DNA of 64,000 nucleotides from Phycisphaerae bacterium (GCA_016873275.1 VGXO01000004.1:44275-108274), one strand, 5' to 3'; numbered from the stretch's first letter, positions 8,617 through 17,869 are shown. Numbers and translations: made by a program. The notes: generated by a model not told the origin, from the sequence alone.

Positions 8617-9491
8617 CCTCGACCGAGTCGATCGCGACCGCCTCGGCCCCGCCCGCCGCCGCGGCCCGCCTGCGGGTCGGCGTGGTGAGCTACCTCAACA
8701 CCCTTCCCCTGATCGACGGTCTCGAGCCGCTCGGGTCCCTCGAGCTCGAGCACGCGGTGCCGAGCCGGCTCCTCGACATGCTGCTCTCGCGTCGCGTCGA
8801 GATGGCGCTCTGCTCGGTGGTCGACTACCAGAAGTCCCCCGAGCCGCTCCGGATCGTCCCGGTCGGGATGCTCGGCTGCCGCGGCGCGACCATGACGGTG
8901 CGGCTCTACAGCCGCGTGCCGATCAGCCGCGTCGCGGAGGTCCATGCCGACTGCGACAGCCACACCTCGGTGATCCTGCTCCAGGTCCTCCTCCGCGAGC
9001 GGCACGGGCTTCGACCGCGCATGATCCCCCTCGAGACCCGCGACGCCGCGCCCGCGGCGAGACCGGAGAGCATGCTCCTGATCGGCGACAAGGTGATCAC
9101 GAGCGCCCCCCCGCATCGCGAGTACCCGCACCAGCTCGACCTCGGCGAGGCGTGGTTCGAGACGACGGGACGTCCCTTCGTCTTCGCGACCTGGATGTGC
9201 CGGCGCGATCTCGGCGAGGACGTCCTCCGTCGCGTGCGCACCGCCGCCGCGGTCCTCGACCGCCAGCGGCGGCACAACCGGCTGCGGACGAGCGCGATCG
9301 TCCACCGGCACGCGATCGCCCGGGGCTGGCCGAAGTTCGACGCGGAGCTCTACCTGACCAGCATGCTCCGCTACGAGCTCGGCGAGGAGGAGCGTGCCGG
9401 CCTCGAGACCTTCTTCCGCCTCGCCCACGGGCACGAGCTGCTCCCGAGGGTCCGCCCGCTCGAGTTCCTCGAGGGCTGGCGCCACGCCTGA
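8613..9491 (+). CDS. mqnA: Chorismate dehydratase, futalosine menaquinone pathway
   Basis: MqnA turns chorismate into 3-[(1-carboxyvinyl)oxy]benzoate, the first step of menaquinone synthesis by the futalosine route. The 292-residue protein has the periplasmic-binding-protein-like fold with the diagnostic N-terminus VGVVSYLNTLPLIDGL, then SVVDYQKSPEPLRIVP, and DLGEAWFETTGRPFVFATW. It starts in an ATGA overlap with the polyketide synthase gene, so quinone synthesis and polyketide synthesis are expressed together here. MqnB/C/D homologues are not in the window. Confidence 0.93.
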   Translation: MTSTESIATASAPPAAAARLRVGVVSYLNTLPLIDGLEPLGSLELEHAVPSRLLDMLLSRRVEMALCSVVDYQKSPEPLRIVPVGMLGCRGATMTVRLYSRVPISRVAEVHADCDSHTSVILLQVLLRERHGLRPRMIPLETRDAAPAARPESMLLIGDKVITSAPPHREYPHQLDLGEAWFETTGRPFVFATWMCRRDLGEDVLRRVRTAAAVLDRQRRHNRLRTSAIVHRHAIARGWPKFDAELYLTSMLRYELGEEERAGLETFFRLAHGHELLPRVRPLEFLEGWRHA

Positions 9492-9494
9492 GCC

Positions 9495-11144
9495 ATGTCG
9501 CGGCGCTTCCGGCTCGCCGAGGTCGCCGGTCTTGCCCGCGAGTTCTCCTACGCGCCGCCCGCGGCGCGGCGGCGCCTGCTCGACGCGGCGGAGCGCCTCC
9601 TCGGCGAGCTCGATCCGGGCGCGAGCTATCCCCTCGACTTCGTCGTCTACCGCATCAGCGGCTACCGCCCGGAGCAGGGCGGGGTCCTCCTTGCCGGCGA
9701 GGCGCTCCGCCATGACCTCGCGGGTCTGATCGCCGCGATCGCCCGCGGGCTCGATCTTCCGGCGGAGGATCGACCCGGGGGCGGCATCGACCTCGCCGCC
9801 GCGGCGCGCGAGGCGGGCGTCAGCGAGCGGACGCTCCATCGCTGGCGCGACGAGGGTCTCGCCACCTACCCTATGCGCTTCGCGGATGGCTCGGTGCGGG
9901 TCGGCTGCGCCCGCGCGGCGCTGCGGCTCGCGGCGAGCGGGCGGCGAACGCCGCGGGCGCCGCGGCGAAGCGACGCCGCCGAGCGGAGCCGCGTCCTCGC
10001 CCGCTTCGACGCGCTGCGGGCACGGCTCGTCGCGCCGACCCGCGCGGCGGGTCTCATCGCGGAGGAGTTCTCCCGCTCGCGCGAGGGCGTGCGGAAGATC
10101 CTCCGCCGCGCCGGGCGCTGGGAGGGCAGGGCGCCCCGCCGCCTCGACGCCCGGGCGTTCGCCCGCGTCCTCCTCCGCGCGGCGGACCAGCTGATTCCTC
10201 CGGCGGTGGTCGCGGCGCGGCACGGGCGAGATCCGATCGCGACGGCGAAGCTCGCGCGGCGGCTGCGGCGCGACCGGCTCCGCGCGATCGTGCTTCCCCG
10301 TCGCTGGTTCGCGACCTTCGAGCTTCCCGACGCGGCGCGGGTCATCCCGACCGCGGAGGTCGTCGGGCGCGGGCACGCCGAGGCGTGGATGCCCCTCGAC
10401 GCGGTGCGGCTCGTGGAGGAGTCGCGGGACCGCATGCCTGCCCGCCGAGGCGTGGTCGAGATCGAGACGCTGCTCGCCGCGGAGGCATGGCTCCTGCGCG
10501 TCGCCGCCGAGGCGATTCCCTCGCTCGCGCCGAACGAGTCATCGCTCGACTCGGTCGAGACCGCGATCCGCCGCGCGGGGCGGATCCGGCAGCGGCTCGG
10601 ACGCCGGCTGCTTCCGGTGGTGATCGCCCGACTCGAGCAGTCGCTCGGAGGTCCGCTGCTCGCCCGCACGGCGGGGGAGGTCCGTGCGCTCCTTGACCTC
10701 GCGTGGCGGTCGCTCGCGTCGATCCTCGACGGCTACGAGCCGACCGCGCCGGTCGGGCGCGGGCGATCGCTGATGGGCGTCGTCTCGCTCGGGCTCGATC
10801 GCGCGATCGCCCCGGTCGTCGAGGGCTTGCGGGGGCATCGCGCCAGTGCGCGGCATGCATCGCTTGGGATCGATGACCCTCGGCTGGTGCTGGCGCCATG
10901 GCTCGCCGCGGTCGATGCCGCGAGCCGATTCCGCGGGGCGGTCCTCGACCTGGACCCGGCGGCGCGACGCCTGCTCGAGCGCCGGCATGGCTGGGGCGAG
11001 GAGGCGGCCCGCTCCCTCCACGAGCTCGCGGCGGTCGAGGGGGGCTCGCTCCCGCGGCTCCTTCGACGGCTCGCGGAGGCGCAGACCGAGCTTCGGATGA
11101 CCTCCCGCCGTCGGGCGTCCGGGCCGATCTCCGGGCAGATCTAG
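9495..11144 (+). CDS. Large regulator: MerR-like HTH plus sigma-70-like C-terminal half
   Basis: This 549-residue protein begins 3 nt after the mqnA stop. Near residues 98-145 there is a MerR/excisionase-like helix-turn-helix (AREAGVSERTLHRWRDEGL, then a strand-like FADGSVRVG). A second HTH-like stretch follows near 175-205 (AEEFSRSREGVRKILRR). The last 210 residues resemble sigma-70 regions 2 and 4 in layout: a long helical stretch with RIRQRLGRRLLPVVIARLEQ, then ILDGYEPTAPVGRGRSLMGV where sigma factors have the KFDxxRGxxFSTYA segment, and a C-terminal LDLDPAARRLLERRHGW where region 4 has LDxRERxVLxLRYGL. The sigma likeness is my reading by eye, and key aromatic residues of region 2.3-2.4 are lost. 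It could be a divergent sigma factor or a non-sigma transcription regulator. Confidence 0.5.
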   Translation: MSRRFRLAEVAGLAREFSYAPPAARRRLLDAAERLLGELDPGASYPLDFVVYRISGYRPEQGGVLLAGEALRHDLAGLIAAIARGLDLPAEDRPGGGIDLAAAAREAGVSERTLHRWRDEGLATYPMRFADGSVRVGCARAALRLAASGRRTPRAPRRSDAAERSRVLARFDALRARLVAPTRAAGLIAEEFSRSREGVRKILRRAGRWEGRAPRRLDARAFARVLLRAADQLIPPAVVAARHGRDPIATAKLARRLRRDRLRAIVLPRRWFATFELPDAARVIPTAEVVGRGHAEAWMPLDAVRLVEESRDRMPARRGVVEIETLLAAEAWLLRVAAEAIPSLAPNESSLDSVETAIRRAGRIRQRLGRRLLPVVIARLEQSLGGPLLARTAGEVRALLDLAWRSLASILDGYEPTAPVGRGRSLMGVVSLGLDRAIAPVVEGLRGHRASARHASLGIDDPRLVLAPWLAAVDAASRFRGAVLDLDPAARRLLERRHGWGEEAARSLHELAAVEGGSLPRLLRRLAEAQTELRMTSRRRASGPISGQI

Positions 11145-11301
11145 CCCGACTCTTCGCTGGGGCGACCTGACGTGGACGCCGAGGTGTTTCGGCATTTTCT
11201 CCGGTGCCGCGCTTGACCGTCTCCGGTCCGGAGGCACCTTCGGGGGGAGATTCATGGGCGCTTCCCTCGCCCTCGGACCGTTCCCTCGTCCCTTGCGTTC
11301 C

Positions 11302-11340
11302 CATCCCTGCGCCTCATCCCTGCGCCTCATCCCTGCGCTT
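11302..11340 (+). repeat. 13-bp tandem repeat, 3 copies, upstream of PAPG-tail gene
   Basis: CATCCCTGCGCCT is repeated three times (third copy ends CTT) directly before the ribosome binding site of the next gene. The unit is not a multiple of three, which fits its non-coding position in the 5' leader. The rest of the 207-nt gap from 11145 holds no gene. Confidence 0.85.
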
Positions 11341-11347
11341 TAGGAGA
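11341..11347 (+). promoter_or_regulatory. Strong Shine-Dalgarno for 11352-12071
   Basis: TAGGAGAA ends a few nt before the ATG at 11352. It is one of the few consensus ribosome binding sites in the window and fits a well-expressed exported protein. Confidence 0.7.
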
Positions 11348-11351
11348 AAGC

Positions 11352-12071
11352 ATGAAGACCTTCGTCCGCTCGGCGGTCGCCGCCGGTGTCGTGGTGCTCG
11401 CCTCGTCGATGGCGTCCGCCGACGTGATCGTCGGCTGGTCGTTCCCAACCGCGTTCCCCACGGGGGCCGGCAACGTGCCGACCGGCACCTCCTACCTGCC
11501 TCCGGGTCCGAACGGAGCCGGCGTCGCCGACTCCGGCGCGAACTTCCTCGGAAGCCAGTTCATCTCGGTGCACTCGAACGCCGCCGCGACCTACACCTCG
11601 CCCGCGGGCAACGGCTCGCAGTACTCCTTCAGCAGCAACAACTGGGGGATCGGCGACTACTACCAGGCGACCTTCTCGACCCTCGGCTTCCAGGGCGTGT
11701 CGCTCTCGTGGGATCAGGCCCGCAGCTCGACCGGACCGGCGAGCTTCCGCCTCCGCCTGAGCCTCGATGGCGGCACGACCTTCAGCGACCTCCTCGACTA
11801 CACCGTCCTCCAGTCGGGCGGCGGCGGGTCTCCGGGTACCTGGAGCACCTCGACCTACAACGCGCTCTACACCGAGACGTTCGTCCTCGGCGCGTCCGTC
11901 GCGGATCAGGCGAGCGTGATCGTCCGCTTCGAGGCGCTGGTCGCCGCGAGCGCCCCCACCGGCTCGAACCGGATCGACAACGTGGTCTTCTCCGGCACGG
12001 TGATCCCGGCGCCGGGAGCGATCGCCCTGCTCGGGGTCGCGGGACTCGTCTCGCGTCGCCGTCGCGGCTGA
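11352..12071 (+). CDS. Exported protein with PEP-CTERM-like (PAPG) sorting tail
   Basis: A 239-residue protein with a cleavable signal peptide (basic n-region, hydrophobic VAAGVVVLASSMASA, likely cut before DVIVG) and a short C-terminal sorting signal: PAPG, hydrophobic ALLGVAGLV, then SRRRRG. This is the planctomycete version of the PEP-CTERM tail recognised by exosortases. The body is Ser/Thr/Gly-rich and predicted beta-sandwich-like, with no catalytic motif that I can name. A role at the cell surface or in extracellular matrix is inferred from the sorting tail only. It stands alone, with 150-200 nt gaps on both sides. Confidence 0.85.
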   Translation: MKTFVRSAVAAGVVVLASSMASADVIVGWSFPTAFPTGAGNVPTGTSYLPPGPNGAGVADSGANFLGSQFISVHSNAAATYTSPAGNGSQYSFSSNNWGIGDYYQATFSTLGFQGVSLSWDQARSSTGPASFRLRLSLDGGTTFSDLLDYTVLQSGGGGSPGTWSTSTYNALYTETFVLGASVADQASVIVRFEALVAASAPTGSNRIDNVVFSGTVIPAPGAIALLGVAGLVSRRRRG

Positions 12072-12225
12072 GACCTTCGCTCGCTCATTTCTCCTGAGCC
12101 GCCGCCGTGGCGTTCCTGACCGCCACGGCGGCGTCGCGCGCCACGAGGGCGGTCTCGCCGCCGCATCGCTCCGCCTCGACCTCGGTAGAGTCCCTCGACG
12201 ACCACGCGCCGCCGAGGAGACGCCG

Positions 12226-13227
12226 ATGGAAGCAGCAACGACGACGACCGCGGGGGGCGAACTCGCGCGGGGGTGCATGGTCGCGGCGCTCGCCCTGATC
12301 CTGGCGTCGCTCGTTCCTGCCGTGCCGCTCGCCTCGACCGCGCACTCCGCCGCGCCGCCTCCTCCGCCGCGGGTCGCCCTCGTCGCGGCGGACGAGGCGA
12401 ACGCTGCGGAGCGCACCATGCCGCTCCTCGCGGCGATCCTCGAGCGCACGGGCCTCGTGCGCACGAGCGTCCACCTCGCCGAGGATCCCGCGGCGGGCGA
12501 GCCGGATCCAGCGTCGAAGACGAGCCTCACCGATCCAGAGGGAATCGCGACCGCGGATGGACTCGTCGCCTTCGTGAGCGGATGCCGCTTCGATCCGGAG
12601 ACCCTCGCGGCGTTCCTCGCGCCGACCCGCGACGGGAAGCCGCTCACCGGAATCCGAAGCTCGATCCACGGCTTCCGCTATCCCGATGACCTGCCGGTGC
12701 TGAGCGAGCGGCTCTGGAATCGCGACTACGGCGCAAGGCTCCTCGGCACGCCGTGGAGGTTCGACCACGGCGAGTCCTCGCGCACGCGGATCCTTCCGCC
12801 GGCGGGCGAGGCGGCGTCGCATCCGCTGCTGCGGGGGATCTCGATCCCGCCGGAGGGGCTCCTCGTCCGGAGCCCGCTCTACCAGGTCGAGCCGCTCGCC
12901 CGCGGATGCCGCGTCCTCCTCTGGGGCGAGGCGGTCGAGAGCGCTCGCCCCGACGAGCCGACCCGGCAGCCGATCGCATGGGTCCGCGAGGTCGCGCCGC
13001 CGCTGACTACCGTGCGCGGCAACGATGGCGAGTCGCTTCCGCTTCCCAACCCGATGCAGCGCATCGCGGTCACGACCCTCGGGCATCCCGAGGACCTCGA
13101 GTCGCCCGCGGTGCGCCGCCTCGCCGCGCAGCTCGTGCTCTGGTCGATGTCGCTCGAGGATCGGATTCCCGAGGGCGGCATCGACGTCTCGCTCGGCGAG
13201 ACCGCCGCGGCGCCGCCGGATCGATGA
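12226..13227 (+). CDS. ThuA-like domain protein, membrane-anchored or exported
   Basis: A 333-residue protein with an N-terminal hydrophobic segment (about residues 17-35) and Ala/Pro-rich linker. The body resembles the ThuA/trehalose-utilisation family of class I glutamine-amidotransferase-like folds, with the landmarks DGLVAFVSGC, GIRSSIHGFRYP, WNRDYGARLLGTPWRFDHGE and HPLLRGI. Planctomycetes have many such proteins, often exported; the biochemical role is not established. The stop overlaps the ATG at 13224 (ATGA), suggesting coupling with the protease. Confidence 0.7.
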   Translation: MEAATTTTAGGELARGCMVAALALILASLVPAVPLASTAHSAAPPPPPRVALVAADEANAAERTMPLLAAILERTGLVRTSVHLAEDPAAGEPDPASKTSLTDPEGIATADGLVAFVSGCRFDPETLAAFLAPTRDGKPLTGIRSSIHGFRYPDDLPVLSERLWNRDYGARLLGTPWRFDHGESSRTRILPPAGEAASHPLLRGISIPPEGLLVRSPLYQVEPLARGCRVLLWGEAVESARPDEPTRQPIAWVREVAPPLTTVRGNDGESLPLPNPMQRIAVTTLGHPEDLESPAVRRLAAQLVLWSMSLEDRIPEGGIDVSLGETAAAPPDR

Positions 13228-15167
13228 GCGTCGCGATCCGGTCGCGCGACCGGCGCTCTTGTCCTTGCGTTCGATCGCCCCTCCGGAGCCCCCGCATGCC
13301 TCTCGCGTCCCCGCGCACCGCCGTGGTCGGAGTCGTCCTGCTCCTCGCCGATCCTGCCGGCTCGGCGGCGCCGCGAGTCGAGGAGGCTCCTCCCGCCGCC
13401 ATGACGGTGGTCGAGATCGCCGCCCGCATCGACCGCGGTCTCGTGCACCTCGAGCTCGAGGAGGGCTACGGCACCGGGTTTCTCTACCGCGATCCGCGGA
13501 CGATCGTGACGGCAGCGCACGTGGTCTTCGACCTCCCGATCGGCGGCGAGGTCGTGGTGCGGACGATCGTGGAGGACGAGGAGGGCGCGGCGGTCCTCGG
13601 GAAGGCGGCGCCGGCGATCCTCCGGTTCGTGCATCCCGAGGTCGACCTCGCGGTGCTCGAGTGGACGTCGCCGCGCGAGGACGCCCGCGTCATCGAGCCA
13701 TCGCCGTCGTCGCGCCTGCTCCCGCGCGGCACGGAGGTCCTCGTCCACGGCTTCCCCGGCGCGGCGGCGCCGACGCTTGCCCGCGGCATCGTCTCCGCGC
13801 ATCAGTACGACTTCCGCGACGGGGCGACCTCCTACCTGCTCGACGCGGCGATGGGGTCAGGCGGATCCGGCGGACCCGTCACCGACCTCGACGGTCGGCT
13901 CGTCGGCGTCGCGAACGCGGTCTACGACGATGGCGACGCGTCGAACTTCAACTGGGTCTACGCGATCCCCGCGCGGTGGGTCGAGTCGATCGTCCCCGCG
14001 GGCGGCGTCGCGGCGATCCCTGCGCCTCGGTCGCTCGACGAGCGGGTCGCGTCGATCGACGCGGTGCGGGAGGGAGGCTCGGACGCGGCGGTGCTCGAGG
14101 CGATCGTGCGCGAGATCGATTCGATCGCGAACGCCACGCACGGCTCGACTCGGCTGCGCGACGAGGTGGACGCGCTCCTCGACGCGGTCGAGGCTCCAGC
14201 GCCGCCGACCACCATCGGGGACGCGGCGCGCCGCGAGGAGATCGTCCTCGCGCTCTCGAAGCGGCTCGCCCTCCGCATGGCGACCCTCGCGATGCGGGAG
14301 TTCGCGGGGGTCGGGACCTCCGAGTCCTCGGCGTTCACGCGCGGCGCCGTCCTGGAGGAGGGCTGGACCTGCACGACCGCCGCGCGGCTTCGCCCGCCGC
14401 TCGAGGACCTGTCGCCGGCGATCCGGACGGTCGTCCTCGAGCGCTCGGCGCAGGGACTCCGCGAGCTCGTGGAGGACGCCCGCCGCGGCTGCGCAAGCGT
14501 CGCGGAGTATCTCGCCTGCCCGAGCTTCGAGGAGCGGCGGCTCGATCGCGCGGCGGTCCTCGACGGCTACGGCGCCGCCGACCTCCTCGGCTGCGCGATC
14601 CTCGAAGGGTGGGCGATCACCGAGGCGATCGAGGCGTCCGGGGCCGCCGCGGACCTCGGCGAGGCGCGATCCCGAGACCGCCTCGAGAAGTCGGTGACGG
14701 CGGCGCAGGTCGCGTGGCTCGGGCTGCCGCCCGCCTGCCGCGACGTCCGCGGCGAGCTCGATGGGCTGGAGGTCGACGAGCTCCGGTCGCTGCTCGAGGC
14801 GTCGGGGTTCCGCCGGCTCGACGCGACGAGGGTGAGGGTCGATCCGGAGTCGCCGGAGGACCCGCGCGGGCTCGTCGAGTTCTCCGTCGAGTCGGAGGGC
14901 GTGCCGAGCGCGATCTACCTCCTCGCCTCGCCGCGGCGGGGCGGCGAGGACGGGGTGGACATCGACCTGGTGCTGCGCGACCGGGGCGGCTTCCTCGTCG
15001 ATGCCGACGAGCGCGGCGACGCGGGTGCCGCGGTCGCGCTCGGCAGCGACGAGCCGGGACCGTGGACGCTCGAGGTCATCGACCCGCTTCGGTCCGGTCG
15101 CGAGGTGACGGTCGAGTTCTGGGCGCTGCCGCCGGCGGTCCGGATCATCCGTGCGTCCGACCCGTGA
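13224..15167 (+). CDS. Exported trypsin-like serine protease
   Basis: A 647-residue protein with an S1/HtrA-type protease domain at roughly residues 70-260. The triad is visible: His in IVTAAHVVFDLP, Asp in HPEVDLAVLEW and Ser in GSGGSGGPVTDLDG. A hydrophobic signal (VVGVVLLLADPAGSA) precedes the domain. I start at 13224 because it makes a 4-nt overlap with the previous gene; the in-frame ATG at 13296 would give a shorter, more standard signal peptide. No PDZ domain is visible. The C-terminal 350 residues are mixed helix and strand with a final beta-rich part (SGREVTVEFWALPPAV) that looks like a pre-peptidase C-terminal type domain. It probably acts outside the inner membrane. Confidence 0.8.
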   Translation: MSVAIRSRDRRSCPCVRSPLRSPRMPLASPRTAVVGVVLLLADPAGSAAPRVEEAPPAAMTVVEIAARIDRGLVHLELEEGYGTGFLYRDPRTIVTAAHVVFDLPIGGEVVVRTIVEDEEGAAVLGKAAPAILRFVHPEVDLAVLEWTSPREDARVIEPSPSSRLLPRGTEVLVHGFPGAAAPTLARGIVSAHQYDFRDGATSYLLDAAMGSGGSGGPVTDLDGRLVGVANAVYDDGDASNFNWVYAIPARWVESIVPAGGVAAIPAPRSLDERVASIDAVREGGSDAAVLEAIVREIDSIANATHGSTRLRDEVDALLDAVEAPAPPTTIGDAARREEIVLALSKRLALRMATLAMREFAGVGTSESSAFTRGAVLEEGWTCTTAARLRPPLEDLSPAIRTVVLERSAQGLRELVEDARRGCASVAEYLACPSFEERRLDRAAVLDGYGAADLLGCAILEGWAITEAIEASGAAADLGEARSRDRLEKSVTAAQVAWLGLPPACRDVRGELDGLEVDELRSLLEASGFRRLDATRVRVDPESPEDPRGLVEFSVESEGVPSAIYLLASPRRGGEDGVDIDLVLRDRGGFLVDADERGDAGAAVALGSDEPGPWTLEVIDPLRSGREVTVEFWALPPAVRIIRASDP

Positions 15168-15235
15168 TGGTCATGTCGTGACCGGCGGGAGCGACCGTGG
15201 CGGATGAGTTCCTCCGCGGTCCGTATCTTGTCGTC

Positions 15236-15601
15236 ATGCCGACGGACCCCGCGACGGCCCCCGCGACCGATCCGCCGCGACCTTCCGACGCCGAGCGGGC
15301 GTGCCTCCGCCGCTACTGGCGCACGAACCTCGCGGTGGTGGCGGTGCTGCTCGTGCTCTGGGCGTTCATCGGTCTCGGCTGCGGCGTGCTCTGGTCGGAC
15401 TGGCTCAACCAATTCCGCCTGCCCGGGACCGGCTATCCGCTCGGCTTCTGGTTCGCGCAGCAGGGGAGCATCGCCTCCTTCGTGCTGCTCGTCCTCGCCT
15501 ACTGCCTCGTCATGAACCGCGTCGACCGCCGGCATCGCGAGGCGCTCGCGCGGATCCGCGGCGCGGAGCCGGCGGCTCCCGCCGGGAGCCTCGGGCGATG
15601 A
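15236..15601 (+). CDS. DUF4212 small subunit of sodium/solute symporter
   Basis: A 121-residue protein with two membrane helices (NLAVVAVLLVLWAFIGLGCG and SIASFVLLVLAYCLVMN) joined by the typical WSDWLNQFRLPGTGYPLGFWFAQQGS loop, the hallmark of DUF4212. It is always encoded directly before a VC_2705-type sodium:solute symporter, as here (ATGA overlap). I prefer the ATG at 15236; a GTG at 15197 would add 13 residues. Confidence 0.88.
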   Translation: MPTDPATAPATDPPRPSDAERACLRRYWRTNLAVVAVLLVLWAFIGLGCGVLWSDWLNQFRLPGTGYPLGFWFAQQGSIASFVLLVLAYCLVMNRVDRRHREALARIRGAEPAAPAGSLGR

Positions 15602-17451
15602 GCCTGCAGGGCTGGACCTTCCTGATCGTCGGGCTCACCTTCGGGCTCTACCTCGCGATCGCCTGGTGGACCCGCGTGCGGGACGTGCGGGGCTTCTACG
15701 TCGCCGGTCGCGGCGTGCCCGCCGCCGCCAACGGCATGGCGACCGCGGCGGACTGGATGAGCGCCGCGTCCTTCATCTCGATGGCGGGGCTCATCTCCAC
15801 GATGGGGCAGTCGGGCGGCGTCTACCTGATGGGCTGGACCGGCGGCTACGTGCTGCTCGCGCTCCTCCTCGCGCCCTCCCTCCGCAAGTTCGGGCACTAC
15901 ACGGTGCCGGACTTCGTGGGCGACCGCTACGAGTCGAACGTCGCGCGGCTCGTCGCGGTCTTCTGCGCCCTCTTCGTCAGCTTCACCTACGTCGCGGGGC
16001 AGATGCGGGGCGTCGGGGTCGTCTTCAGCCGGTTCCTCGAGGTCGACATCGACGTCGGGGTGATGATCGGCGTCGCCATCGTCTTCGTGTACTCGACCCT
16101 CGGCGGCATGAAGGGGATCACCTGGACGCAGGTCGCCCAGTACTGGGTGCTCATCACCGCGTTCCTGATCCCCGCGATCGCGATCAGCCTGCGCCTCACC
16201 GGCTCGCCGCTTCCGCAGGTCGGGCTCGGCGGCGAGCTCCTCGGCGCGGACGGCGCGCCCTCGGGGGTCTTCCTCCTCGACAAGCTCGACGCGGTCTCGC
16301 AGGAGCTCGGCTTCGCCCGCTACACCGAGGCGTTCACCGGACCCTGGGACCGGACGAACGTCCTCCTCGTCGCGCTCGGGCTCATGATCGGCACCGCCGG
16401 CCTGCCGCACGTGATCGTCCGCTTCTACACGACCCGCACGGTGCGCGGGGCGCGGTGGAGCGGCTTCTGGGCGATCCTCTTCATCGCGGCGCTCTACCTG
16501 ACCGCGCCCGCGACCGCGGCGTTCGCCCGCACCTTCATGATCGAGAGCCTGAACGGCCGGACCGCCGAGACGCTGCCGGACTGGTACCAGAGCTGGTCGA
16601 AGACCGGGCTCATCGCGTGGATCGACGACGGCGACGGCGTGATCCGCTACTCCGCGGGCGAGGACAACGAGCTCTTCCGCGTCGGCACGATCAACCCGAT
16701 GGAGTTCGCCTCCATGCAGCAGGCGCACCAGCGGTGGATCGACGCGGGGGGCGCGGAGGGCGCCGACGCCCGCGTCGAGCTGCGGGCGCGGGGGCTCTCG
16801 GGTCCAGACCCGGACATCATCGTGCTCGCGACTCCGGAGATGGCGGAGCTCGCGAACTGGATCATCGCCCTCGTCGCGGCCGGCGGGCTCGCCGCGGCGC
16901 TCTCGACCGCGAGCGGGCTCCTCCTCGTCGTCTCCTCCAGCGTCGCCCACGACCTCTACTTCCGCGTGCTCAAGCCGCAGGCAAGCGAGAAGCAGCGTCT
17001 CCTCGTCGGTCGGGCGACGATCGGCGTGGCGGTGGTCGTCGCCGGCGTCTTCGGCATCCATCCGCCGGGCTTCGTGAGCCAGGTCGTCGCGTTCGCCTTC
17101 GGGCTCGCCGCGTCGAGCTTCTTCCCGGTGCTCGTCCTCGGGATCTTCTCCCAGCGCGTCGGCACGGTGCCCGCGACCTGCGGCATGATCGTCGGGATCT
17201 CCTTCACCGCCTTCTACATCGTGGGGACGGTCTTCTTCGGCATGGACCGCTTCACCTTCGGGGTCCTGCCGAGCGGGGTGAACCCGCAGGGGATCGGGGT
17301 GATCGGGGCGATCCTCAACTTCGCGGTCGCGCTCGGGCTGACGCCGCTCTTCCCGCCGCCCTCCGAGTCGGTCCGCCGCCTCGTCGATGCCGTGCGCGAG
17401 CCGGAGGACGCCGGCGCCGCGGTCGCGATCGAGGCGTCGGCGGAGCACTGA
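15598..17451 (+). CDS. Sodium:solute symporter, VC_2705/ActP-like
   Basis: A 617-residue integral membrane protein of the sodium:solute symporter family with about 13 hydrophobic segments. It begins with the usual WTFLIVGLTFGLYLAIAWW helix followed by RDVRGFYVAGRGVPAAANG and the family signature ATAADWMSAASFISMAGLI. The GLMIGTAGLPHVIVRFYT segment and the mid-protein soluble loop (about residues 320-410) match the acetate/short-chain monocarboxylate subgroup. Partner is the DUF4212 protein upstream. Acetate or a similar carboxylate is the likely substrate, by family only. Confidence 0.92.
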   Translation: MSLQGWTFLIVGLTFGLYLAIAWWTRVRDVRGFYVAGRGVPAAANGMATAADWMSAASFISMAGLISTMGQSGGVYLMGWTGGYVLLALLLAPSLRKFGHYTVPDFVGDRYESNVARLVAVFCALFVSFTYVAGQMRGVGVVFSRFLEVDIDVGVMIGVAIVFVYSTLGGMKGITWTQVAQYWVLITAFLIPAIAISLRLTGSPLPQVGLGGELLGADGAPSGVFLLDKLDAVSQELGFARYTEAFTGPWDRTNVLLVALGLMIGTAGLPHVIVRFYTTRTVRGARWSGFWAILFIAALYLTAPATAAFARTFMIESLNGRTAETLPDWYQSWSKTGLIAWIDDGDGVIRYSAGEDNELFRVGTINPMEFASMQQAHQRWIDAGGAEGADARVELRARGLSGPDPDIIVLATPEMAELANWIIALVAAGGLAAALSTASGLLLVVSSSVAHDLYFRVLKPQASEKQRLLVGRATIGVAVVVAGVFGIHPPGFVSQVVAFAFGLAASSFFPVLVLGIFSQRVGTVPATCGMIVGISFTAFYIVGTVFFGMDRFTFGVLPSGVNPQGIGVIGAILNFAVALGLTPLFPPPSESVRRLVDAVREPEDAGAAVAIEASAEH

Positions 17452-17515
17452 ACGGCGTGCCGCGCGATCCCGACGCGCGACGTCGCCCGCGCGACCACCC
17501 CGTAGACTGCCCGGC

Positions 17516-17869
17516 ATGGTTCCCTCCACGCCGTCCTCCTCCGCGACGCCGTCGCTTCCACTGTCGCGCGAGTCCGTCGTCGACCGCTACTTCCTCGAGC
17601 ACCGCGCGAAGGTGCTCGACGTGGCGGCGTTCCTCGACCGCGTGGACCGGGCGCGTCCCGCCTCGGCGGGCGGCGGCGAGGACGCCCGCCTGCGGAGCCT
17701 CCGCGCGGCGGTCGCGATCCTCGTCGATGGTCAGGCGGAACGAGCGCGGCGCATCCTCGAGCTCCTGAGCGATCCCTCGACCGAGCCGATCGCGAAGGCG
17801 CCGATGAAGGGCGCCCGCGGGGCGTGGGAGGGCTTCGGCGGCGGCGCGAGCCCCGGGGGCGGTCGATGA
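17516..17869 (+). CDS. Conserved small protein coupled to TatD-like hydrolase
   Basis: A 117-residue soluble protein, mostly helical ([40 protein letters not shown]). It ends in an ATGA overlap with the TatD-like gene, so the two are probably made together and may form a complex. I do not recognise a named domain. A disordered Ser/Thr/Pro start and Gly-rich end bracket the helical core. Confidence 0.65.
   Translation: MVPSTPSSSATPSLPLSRESVVDRYFLEHRAKVLDVAAFLDRVDRARPASAGGGEDARLRSLRAAVAILVDGQAERARRILELLSDPSTEPIAKAPMKGARGAWEGFGGGASPGGGR

Noticed and set aside
5011..11144. Large biosynthetic gene cluster around the type III PKS
   Set aside because: Only a flavoprotein and the PKS are plausible tailoring/core genes; racemase and mqnA are housekeeping, so it is a small operon at most.
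12753..15181. Arg/Gly-rich frames overlapping the protease
   Set aside because: Composition-driven shadow frames; the trypsin-like triad lies in the other frame.
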